Source of the DNA: Arcobacter vandammei
Lineage (GTDB): Bacteria; Campylobacterota; Campylobacteria; Campylobacterales; Arcobacteraceae
Direction of reading: 5' to 3'
NCBI RefSeq assembly: GCF_016106035.1
Contig: NZ_JADKPZ010000014.1
Coordinates: 1 to 64,000, forward strand
DNA length: 64,000 bases
Part shown: positions 57,657-64,000 of the stretch, piece after piece
How positions within the stretch are numbered: position 1 is the first letter of the stretch
How the letters are laid out: every line of letters begins with the position of its first letter
The notes under the pieces: model-generated
The model's input: only the letters and a program-made list of their open reading frames with translations
Database searches by the model: none
Told to the model about the DNA's origin: nothing
Position numbers and translations under genes: made by a program

Positions 57657-58736
57657 CTATTTATAGATTAAATCAAATGTCCCACCATCATCAAAGTGAG
57701 TTTTTTGTGCATTTGCCCAAGATCCAAATACATCATTGATTTTGAATAGTTCGACTTTTGGGAAAATCTCTAAAGCTTTTTTATCCACAAGTTCAGGCTT
57801 ACTTGGTCTATAATAATGTTTAGCTGCTATTTCTTGTCCCTCTTTTGAGTATAAATATTTTAAATACTCATTTGAAACAGTATAAGTCCCTTTGCTTTGA
57901 GAATTTTTATCTACAACAGTTACTGGTGGTTCAGCTAATATTGAAATTGTTGGTACAACTATTTCAAATTGATCTTTTCCTAACTCATTTATTGCTAAAA
58001 ATGCCTCATTTTCCCAAGCTAGTAAAACATCTCCAATTTTTCTTTGAACAAAAGTATTAGTTGAACCTCTTGCACCAGAATCAAGAACAGGAACATGTTT
58101 TAAAAGTTTTGTAATATACTCATTTGCTTTTTTATCTGCTTTTTTATAGGCTTCAGAGTTAAAATCAATTTTTTCTAAGCTTCCTAACTCTTGTTTAAGT
58201 CCATAAGCATAAGCTGCTAAATAGTTCCATCTAGCTCCACCAGAAGTTTTTGGGTTTGGAGTGATAACCTCAACACCATCTTTTATTAAATCGTCCCAAT
58301 CTTTAATACCTTTTGGATTTCCTTTTCTCACTAAAAATACTATTGTTGAAGTATATGGAGATGAGTTAAACTCTAATCTTTCTTGCCAATTTTCTGGAAA
58401 CAGTTTCGCTTTTTCACTAATAGCATCTATATCATAAGCCAAAGCCAAAGTTACAACATCAGCTTTTAAACCATCTATTACAGCTCTTGCTTGTTTTCCA
58501 GCACCACCATGTGATTGTTTTATAGTTACTTTTTGTCCTGTTTTATCTTCCCAATGTTTTGAAAAAGCTTTATTGTAATCTTCATAAAGTTCTCTTGTTG
58601 GATCATAAGATACATTTAAAATCTCTATAGATTTTTTTGCTGCTTCTACCTTTGCATCATAGTTTGAACTGTCTGCAAAGCTTAATGTCGATATTAGCAA
58701 TGACGCTAACGCTATGTTTTTTATATTTTTTATCAT
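57657..58736 (-). CDS. sbp: Periplasmic sulfate-binding protein
   Basis: A 359-residue binding protein. Signal peptide ends about [11 protein letters not shown] (in [15 protein letters not shown]); the mature part has [15 protein letters not shown] and the typical [13 protein letters not shown] anion loop, plus GARGSTNTF. It delivers sulfate or thiosulfate to CysTWA. The start is the ATG at 58736 (ribosome site GAGAG); an upstream ATG at 58805 would mask the signal peptide. It heads the carrier-gene group. Confidence 0.92.
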   Translation of the reverse strand: MIKNIKNIALASLLISTLSFADSSNYDAKVEAAKKSIEILNVSYDPTRELYEDYNKAFSKHWEDKTGQKVTIKQSHGGAGKQARAVIDGLKADVVTLALAYDIDAISEKAKLFPENWQERLEFNSSPYTSTIVFLVRKGNPKGIKDWDDLIKDGVEVITPNPKTSGGARWNYLAAYAYGLKQELGSLEKIDFNSEAYKKADKKANEYITKLLKHVPVLDSGARGSTNTFVQRKIGDVLLAWENEAFLAINELGKDQFEIVVPTISILAEPPVTVVDKNSQSKGTYTVSNEYLKYLYSKEGQEIAAKHYYRPSKPELVDKKALEIFPKVELFKINDVFGSWANAQKTHFDDGGTFDLIYK

Positions 58737-59062
58737 TTTATCTCTCTTTTTAAATTTAATACACACTAAATGTATGATAATTAAAGATTTTAAAAAAAAT
58801 CTCACCTATTTTCTCTTTTTTGATTTATATATATTACACATGTCGCACATCATTTTCTATCCTTTCTGCCTTAGATGATTTGTTGTTTTTATTTATCATC
58901 TACTAAACTGGTGAAATAATACCAACAAAAATATTTTTTGTCAAGAGTTTTGTAAAATTTTTCTGTTGGAAAAGAAGTTTTTATTTGATTTTATAAGTTT
59001 TTTAAAGGAATATTTTAAATAAGAAGAAGCAAATCCTAAGGGTTTGCCTCTTTTTTTAGTGA
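58737..59062. other. Gene-free stretch between sbp and the Hsp20 gene
   Basis: It holds a TAGATGAT/ATCATCTA hairpin (58872-58879 with 58895-58902), the third TGGTG-type motif (CTGGTGAAATAATA, 58908-58921), and a terminator-like hairpin GCAAATCC/GGGTTTGC (59029-59047) with a T-run on the plus strand, next to the end of hsp20. Nothing else seen. Confidence 0.5.
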
Positions 59063-59476
59063 TTATTTAATCTCAATAGATTTTCTACTATTATCATCTT
59101 TTAGTTTTGGAATAACAACTTCTAAAACACCATTATCATTTTTTGCTTCAATATTTTCTATATCTGCATTATCTGGGAGTGTAAAACTTCTTGAGAATTT
59201 TCCAAAGTATGTTTCAACTTTATAGTAATCTTCTTCTTTTATCTCCTCTTTTACTTTTCTTTCTCCACTAATAGTTAAGATACCTTTGTTTATATCGACT
59301 TTTATATCCTCTTTTTTCACTCCTGGTAAATCTACATCAACATGATATGCAAAATCACCCTCTCTTGTATTTACAACTGGAACAAAAGCACTTACACCTT
59401 CATTGCTTGGTTGTTTGTAAAAACTTTTCTCTAAATCTTTTAGTTGTTTAAATGGGTCAAATTTTGTTAAAAGCAT
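59063..59476 (-). CDS. Hsp20/alpha-crystallin small heat shock protein
   Basis: A 137-residue sHSP with an alpha-crystallin domain (about 30-120): HVDVDLPGVKKEDI, ILTISGERK and the GVLEVVIPK strand; SIEIK closes the tail. It holds unfolding proteins for refolding. A near-perfect CIRCE element lies 71 bases upstream, so HrcA repression is expected; hrcA is not in the window. Confidence 0.92.
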   Translation of the reverse strand: MLLTKFDPFKQLKDLEKSFYKQPSNEGVSAFVPVVNTREGDFAYHVDVDLPGVKKEDIKVDINKGILTISGERKVKEEIKEEDYYKVETYFGKFSRSFTLPDNADIENIEAKNDNGVLEVVIPKLKDDNSRKSIEIK

Positions 59477-59546
59477 TGTAATCTCCTAATTAAAATATTA
59501 AGCTTGATATTTTAAATATCAAACTGATAAAATATTAGCAAATTAT

Positions 59547-59573
59547 TTAGCACTTGTCAAGAGTGAGTGCTAA
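59547..59573. promoter_or_regulatory. CIRCE element upstream of the hsp20 gene
   Basis: TTAGCACTT-N9-GAGTGCTAA; matches the HrcA operator TTAGCACTC-N9-GAGTGCTAA in 17 of 18 arm positions. Confidence 0.9.
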
Positions 59574-59636
59574 ATTTTATTAATAGTTACTATTTTTAGT
59601 ATTTATAAGATTAGCAGTTTACTAATAAGAGTGATA

Positions 59637-60095
59637 TTATATTCCTAAACCACCCGTAAACTCATCTTTTAAAACATCTTCTTTTGTTACAGGAGCTTGA
59701 GCTAAACAAGAAGCTATTGTAGTTTTATCCAAAATATGTGATGTTAAATTTCTAATATTTAAAAAAACTCTTCTAAAGTGGCATTTTCCTTCTTGGCTAC
59801 ATGGCTCATAATTTGAAACTGAAACACAAGAAATCATCGCCAACATACCCTCAAAATATCGTATAACTTCACCCATTGTTATCTCATCTGCACCTTTTGC
59901 TAGAACATAACCACCATATCTTCCTGGGATACTTTTTACCCAACCAGCTTTATTCATTTCAAGCATAATATTTTCCAAAAATCTTCTTGGAACATCAACT
60001 TGTTCGGATAATTCTCTAATAGAGATTAAACTATCTGCTTCTGCTATTGCAAACAATGCTCTAAGAGCATAATCTGTTTTTTTTGATACTTTCAT
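59637..60095 (-). CDS. Rrf2 family regulator (cysteine-containing)
   Basis: A 152-residue Rrf2 protein: winged HTH (TDYALRALFAIAEAD, RELSEQVDVPRRFLENIM), a glycine wing (GRYGGYVLAKG), and three cysteines at ISCVSVSNYEPCSQEGKC, the spacing of iron-sulfur members such as IscR or NsrR. The ATG at 60095 is preferred over a GTG at 60104. Position beside sir-like, cysN and cysD suggests it controls sulfur assimilation (CymR-like) or senses Fe-S/NO. A palindrome overlaps its own promoter. Confidence 0.83.
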   Translation of the reverse strand: MKVSKKTDYALRALFAIAEADSLISIRELSEQVDVPRRFLENIMLEMNKAGWVKSIPGRYGGYVLAKGADEITMGEVIRYFEGMLAMISCVSVSNYEPCSQEGKCHFRRVFLNIRNLTSHILDKTTIASCLAQAPVTKEDVLKDEFTGGLGI

Positions 60096-60107
60096 ATTTA
60101 TCACCTA

Positions 60108-60122
60108 CCTAATTGGATTATA
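60108..60122 (-). promoter_or_regulatory. Rrf2 gene promoter with adjoining palindrome
   Basis: On the minus strand TATAAT (60117-60122) is followed directly by CCAATTAGG (60108-60116), a near-symmetric site at the transcription start: a likely autoregulatory operator. Confidence 0.45.
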
Positions 60123-60193
60123 ATTTATTTTAGTTTTTGTGTCAAGATAAAAAGGAAAAAACTAGATTTTTCCTTTTGAATATTTTAGTTAGA

Positions 60194-61276
60194 TTAAAAA
60201 GTTAAATTTATATTTTTTAATTTTGAGATTAAGTTTTCACTATTTTTTGTTGGACAATCAAGAACAATAATATTAGATTTGTGAGTTATTTTTATTTTAC
60301 TTGCCCCATTTTCTTCCAAAGAGCCTATAAGTATAGCTAACTCATTTTTGCTTAGTTTTGAGTGTTTTGATTTTAGTCCAATATATGAAAAACCAGCAAT
60401 TTTGCTCTCATTTATTCCCATTCTAGGTTTTTTTGGTTCTATATTTGTATTTATAAAACAGCTATCTTGTATATTGAAATCTAGCATAGATGATAAAATA
60501 TTATTAAAATTTATTAATTCAAGTTCATCTATAAAGGTTTTAAAATCGCTAGAGCTAAGATTTTCTCTTTGTCCAAAATCTTTGTAAATATTTGCAATAG
60601 CTCTTGCTGTTGGAATAATTTGTGAACTAGTAATATTTCCAATTCCAATATTTGCTATTTTTACTTCAAAAACTATTTTATCTTTTGCATTTTTTGTAGC
60701 ATTAAAACTAACATCAGGTGTAAAACCAGCATCACAACCTTCACGGTAACCACTAATTGCAAATTGCAAAGAGTTTGGGAGATTAAAAAAGTTTTTATTT
60801 CCTACAAAAGTATCATTTAGTTTATTTGCTAAATCTTCAACATCATAAAGCTGAGTAATATCAAGCCCATTTACTGGGCAAGTAATAACTTTTTTTATGC
60901 TATGTCCTGATTCAAAGAAACTAGTTAATTCTTCTGCTTTTAAAAGGTTAAAAATATTTGGCAAAGATGAGAGTTTTAAATCTTTGAACTCTAGTTTTTG
61001 ACCCTCATAAAATCCTACTTCATCTATTCTGAACTCATCCAAAATAGAGTAAACGGCTTTTAGTTGAGCTAGATTTAACTCTCCTAAATTTAGTGGAACT
61101 TTAAGAGTAAAAGAATTTTGATTTTCATCTTGTGCATAAATTCCATGCCATTTAAATCTCTCTAAATCTTCAATACTAAGTTTTTCACCAGTAACACAGT
61201 AGTAGAAAATATCAGCGATAATATCATTACTTGATTTATCGCTTTTTATTTTCTCAACATTTAATTTGTGTGTCAT
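60194..61276 (-). CDS. Nitrite/sulfite reductase-like protein with degenerate cluster motif
   Basis: A 360-residue member of the siroheme nitrite/sulfite reductase family: FKWHGIYAQDE and later LKVPLNLGELNLAQLK match the ferredoxin-like half domain. The four cysteines that bind the 4Fe-4S/siroheme centre (CX5C and CX3C in E. coli CysI) are reduced to C133 (ITCPVNG) and C181 (YREGC); their partners are I127 and Y177. It is also much shorter than normal (about 550). It follows cysN by 9 bases, so a sulfur role is likely, but normal sulfite reduction is doubtful. Confidence 0.75.
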   Translation of the reverse strand: MTHKLNVEKIKSDKSSNDIIADIFYYCVTGEKLSIEDLERFKWHGIYAQDENQNSFTLKVPLNLGELNLAQLKAVYSILDEFRIDEVGFYEGQKLEFKDLKLSSLPNIFNLLKAEELTSFFESGHSIKKVITCPVNGLDITQLYDVEDLANKLNDTFVGNKNFFNLPNSLQFAISGYREGCDAGFTPDVSFNATKNAKDKIVFEVKIANIGIGNITSSQIIPTARAIANIYKDFGQRENLSSSDFKTFIDELELINFNNILSSMLDFNIQDSCFINTNIEPKKPRMGINESKIAGFSYIGLKSKHSKLSKNELAILIGSLEENGASKIKITHKSNIIVLDCPTKNSENLISKLKNINLTF

Positions 61277-61285
61277 AATATCCCT

Positions 61286-62680
61286 TTAAAAAATCTCTTT
61301 GCACTCCCAGTGCGGAAAATGTTTTCTTACAAGTGCATTGAACTCTATTTCAAAGGCACTATAAGAGCTATCTTTTTTGCTTTGATCACTTGATTTTGCT
61401 CTTATCATTCCAGCTCCAACAGTGTTGTTTGTAACTCTATCTATGATTATAAAGCTTCCCATTGTTTTTATCTTATCATAATTGTCATAAGCAATGATTT
61501 GCTCTAAATCAAGTTTTGCTCTTGCTATTTCATTTAAATTTAGCGAATTTGCAGCACTTTGCTCTAAAGTATTTACATCTGTTTTATAGTAAATTTGGCT
61601 AATAGTTCCAACTGTTGTGCTTGTTGCTCTTTTTATAAAATATTGTTTTCCTTTGATAAGTGGGTCTTCACTAAGCCAAACTAAATCAACATCAAAATTA
61701 CTAGCCTCATCTGCTTGTTCATCACTTTTTACAATCACATCGCCTCTACTTATATCAATCTCATCTTCAAGAGTTAAAGTTATGGCTTGTTGGGCATAAG
61801 CATAAGGTAAATTGCCCTCATAAGTAACTATCTCTTTGATTTTTGAGCTTTTTTTAGAAGGAAGTACAGTTATTTCATCACCAACTTTTATAACTCCACT
61901 TGCAATAGTTCCACAAAAACCTCTAAAATCTAAGTTTGGGCGATTTACATATTGAACTGGAAATCTAAAGTGAGTTAAATCTCTATCGCTATCTATTTGT
62001 ACATTTTCTAAATGCTCCATCAAAGTTTCACCATTGTACCAAGGAGATTTAGAACTTCTATCCACTACATTATCCCCATTTAGTGCTGATAGTGGAATTA
62101 GAGTTATATTATTTGTAAGTCCTAACTCTTTTGCAAATTTTAGATAATCCTCTTTGATTTTATTGAAAACATCTTCTCTAAAATCCATTAAATCCATTTT
62201 GTTTACTGCTACAACAATATGTTTTATACCTAAAAGCTTATTTATAAAAGAGTGTCTTTTTGTTTGAGTTTGTACTCCATATCTTGCATCTATTAGAATA
62301 ATTGCCAAGTTTGCTGTACTAGCTCCAGTTGCCATATTTCTTGTATATTGCTCATGTCCAGGGGTATCTGCAATAATAAACTTTCTTTTAGGTGTTGTAA
62401 AATATCTATATGCAACATCAATAGTAATTCCCTGCTCTCTTTCACTTTGAAGCCCGTCCACAAGCAAAGACAGATCAAACTCTCCATCTGTTGTATTGTT
62501 TTTTTTGCTATCTTTTTTTATTGATGCCAATTGATCTTCAAAAATCATCTTTGAATCGTGAAGCAATCTTCCTATAAGTGTAGATTTTCCATCATCAACA
62601 TTTCCACAAGTGATAAATCTAAGTAACTGTTTATTTTCATGCTCTTTTAAATAAGCTTTTATATCATCTATTTTTTCCAT
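61286..62680 (-). CDS. cysN: Sulfate adenylyltransferase GTPase subunit
   Basis: A 464-residue translational-GTPase-like protein: GNVDDGKSTLIGR P-loop (27-39), DTPGHEQY, VNKMD, then beta-barrel domains. It is CysN without a fused APS kinase. GTP hydrolysis drives APS formation by CysD. It starts 1 base after the cysD stop. Confidence 0.95.
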   Translation of the reverse strand: MEKIDDIKAYLKEHENKQLLRFITCGNVDDGKSTLIGRLLHDSKMIFEDQLASIKKDSKKNNTTDGEFDLSLLVDGLQSEREQGITIDVAYRYFTTPKRKFIIADTPGHEQYTRNMATGASTANLAIILIDARYGVQTQTKRHSFINKLLGIKHIVVAVNKMDLMDFREDVFNKIKEDYLKFAKELGLTNNITLIPLSALNGDNVVDRSSKSPWYNGETLMEHLENVQIDSDRDLTHFRFPVQYVNRPNLDFRGFCGTIASGVIKVGDEITVLPSKKSSKIKEIVTYEGNLPYAYAQQAITLTLEDEIDISRGDVIVKSDEQADEASNFDVDLVWLSEDPLIKGKQYFIKRATSTTVGTISQIYYKTDVNTLEQSAANSLNLNEIARAKLDLEQIIAYDNYDKIKTMGSFIIIDRVTNNTVGAGMIRAKSSDQSKKDSSYSAFEIEFNALVRKHFPHWECKEIF

Positions 62681-62681
62681 C

Positions 62682-63596
62682 TTAAAAATACCCTTCTATT
62701 TTTTTCTTCTCCATAGACCCTGCACTATCGTTGTCTATAACTCTTCCTTGTCTTTCACTTGTTTTTGATAAAAGCATCTCTTTTATTATCTCTTCAAGAG
62801 TTGTAGCATTTGAGTTTACAGCACCAGTTAGTGGATAGCAACCAAGAGTTCTAAATCGCACCATCTCTTCTTTTATTTCATCATCTTTTTCTATAGGCAT
62901 TCTTTCATCATCTACCATGATTTTTACACCGTCTTTTTCAACTACTGGTCTTTTTGCCGCAAAATATAGTGGAACTATTGGAATTTGTTCAAGATAAATA
63001 TATTGCCAAATATCAAGTTCTGTCCAGTTTGAAAGTGGAAAAACTCTAATACTCTCATCTTTGTGAACTCTTGCATTATAAATATTCCATAGCTCTGGTC
63101 TTTGATTTTTTGGATCCCACCTGTGGTTTTTATCTCTAAAAGAGTAGATTCTCTCTTTTGCTCTACTTTTCTCTTCATCTCTTCTAGCTCCTCCAAAAAC
63201 AGCATCAAACTTATATTTACTTAGTGCTTGTTTTAGTCCTTGAGTTTTCATAATATCTGTGTGAACTGCTGAACCGTGAGTAAATGGGCTAATATTCATA
63301 GCAATACCTTCTGGGTTTGTATGAACAAGCAGTTCAAAACCTTCTTCTTTTGCTCTTTTATCTCTAAAAGCAATCATCTCTTTAAATTTCCATAAAGTAT
63401 CCACATGTAAAAGTGGAAATGGTAACTTTGCAGGTGCAAAAGCTTTTAGTGCAAGGTGCAACATAACAGCTGAATCTTTTCCTACACTATACATCATAAC
63501 AGGGTTATCAAACTCTGCAACCACTTCTCTTATTATGTGAATAGATTCAGCTTCAAGCTGTTTTAAATGTGTTAATTGTTTTGTATCTATTTGCAT
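62682..63596 (-). CDS. cysD: Sulfate adenylyltransferase small subunit
   Basis: A 304-residue PP-loop adenylyltransferase: [32 protein letters not shown], and [12 protein letters not shown]. With CysN it makes APS from sulfate and ATP. The start is taken as the ATG at 63596; a TTG at 63620 lies closer to a ribosome-site-like AAAAGG. No cysH or cysC is visible in the window. Confidence 0.95.
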   Translation of the reverse strand: MQIDTKQLTHLKQLEAESIHIIREVVAEFDNPVMMYSVGKDSAVMLHLALKAFAPAKLPFPLLHVDTLWKFKEMIAFRDKRAKEEGFELLVHTNPEGIAMNISPFTHGSAVHTDIMKTQGLKQALSKYKFDAVFGGARRDEEKSRAKERIYSFRDKNHRWDPKNQRPELWNIYNARVHKDESIRVFPLSNWTELDIWQYIYLEQIPIVPLYFAAKRPVVEKDGVKIMVDDERMPIEKDDEIKEEMVRFRTLGCYPLTGAVNSNATTLEEIIKEMLLSKTSERQGRVIDNDSAGSMEKKKIEGYF

Positions 63597-64000
63597 TTTA
63601 AATTCAGTTTTCCTTTTCAATTTTTAATTCTCGTTAAGCTTCTCTTACTTTTCTTTTTACAAATAAAAGTAACAAAAGAATTCTTTTCTTCCATACTTTT
63701 TAAAAAAGTATGCAAAACTGGGACACGAGTTACTTTTTTATGGATTTTTTCAATAAATTTCTAAAAATGTAAAACTCGCTTCGCTCAAACAGTTACATTT
63801 TCTTAACGAAATTTATCTCAAAAATCTTTATCCTAAAAAAATAAAGTGTCCCGTGCAAGGCAATGGTATTGCCTTACGGCAATATATTTTTAATTTTCCA
63901 AAGGAGCTTATTAGCTGCCTTTGGCAAAAAGGTTTGCATTTTCAAAATAGTGTTAAGAAAAATTTATATAAAAGCCGTAAATAAAACTCAACTGTTTGAA
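63597..64000. repeat. Gene-free region with six inverted repeats
   Basis: Perfect or near-perfect hairpins: TTACTTTT/AAAAGTAA (63645-63652, 63665-63672), CATACTTTTT/AAAAAGTATG (63692-63712), GGGACAC/GTGTCCC long range (63720-63726, 63846-63852), AAAATGTAA/TTACATTTT (63764-63772, 63793-63801), AAGGCAAT/ATTGCCTT (63857-63875), CCAAAGGAGCT/AGCTGCCTTTGG (63898-63924). It looks like an interspersed intergenic repeat. No credible gene. Confidence 0.6.

Noticed and set aside
63576-63764. 62-codon plus-strand ORF at the right end
   Set aside because: It runs antisense through the cysD start and across repeat hairpins; typical pseudo-coding of a repeat.

Overview
The window is chromosomal DNA of a low-GC Campylobacterota bacterium, most likely an Arcobacter/Aliarcobacter species. 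The support is the very AT-rich sequence, the ruvC-dnaA-dnaN-gyrB-queF origin layout with TTATTCACA-type DnaA boxes, a Campylobacter-like molybdate operon (modE-modA-mop-modB-modC), and protein styles typical of the group. The assignment is inferred from the sequence alone.

Layout. At the left edge a perfect consensus sigma-70 promoter and a boxA-like sequence read leftwards out of the window, as expected of an rRNA operon leader. Positions 0.2-5.7 kb hold housekeeping genes (Bax inhibitor-like protein, bioC, secG, a polysaccharide deacetylase, frr, pyrE, an RDD protein, an MFS transporter). A CorA/ZntB-type transporter gene (5.8-6.7 kb) precedes a type I restriction-modification island (6.7-14.3 kb). 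The island reads leftwards as hsdM, a DUF3800 gene, a tiny ORF, hsdS, a HEPN/Abi gene and hsdR. hsdM and hsdS each carry one in-frame nonsense codon and are otherwise open, while hsdR, the Abi gene and the DUF3800 gene look intact. From 14.3 to 32.6 kb come yaaA, a YitT protein, a SEC-C protein, a ComEA-like protein, a Crp/Fnr regulator divergent from a ygbA-like gene with a perfect TTGAT-N4-ATCAA box between them, ung, an aldehyde dehydrogenase and acetolactate-synthase-like pair, gph, dps, a Bcr/CflA transporter, a diguanylate cyclase, and an RND efflux operon. Next are a chemoreceptor, purN and ruvC, then the putative origin (35.8-36.0 kb) and dnaA, dnaN, gyrB and queF.

From 41.3 to 44.8 kb there is a small HTH/coiled-coil protein, the SRP (4.5S) RNA gene on the minus strand, a DedA/YqaA protein, a methyltransferase coupled to a RelE/ParE toxin-antitoxin pair, an XRE regulator and a small lipoprotein. 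The molybdate regulon follows (44.8-48.3 kb), with a ModE-box-like palindrome upstream of modE. Then come a DUF4010 membrane protein, a LysR regulator divergent from an MFS gene, and a hemerythrin.

The right third is a sulfur assimilation region read leftwards: cysD-cysN, a sulfite-reductase-like protein, an Rrf2 regulator, an Hsp20 gene with a CIRCE element, then sbp, a MoaD/ThiS-like protein, a ThiF/MoeB-rhodanese protein, a MOSC protein and cysT-cysW-cysA. Together these would import sulfate, activate it to APS and feed a protein-bound sulfur carrier route. Two parts are odd: the MoaD-like protein has no C-terminal Gly-Gly, and the sulfite-reductase-like protein keeps only two of the four cluster cysteines. 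The last 380 bases hold no gene but a dense run of inverted repeats. I found no CRISPR array, insertion sequence, prophage or tRNA gene. The strongest candidates for something new are the decayed-but-armed type I island with its embedded HEPN gene, the unusual sulfur-carrier/sulfite-reductase set, and several unexplained structured RNA-like elements.
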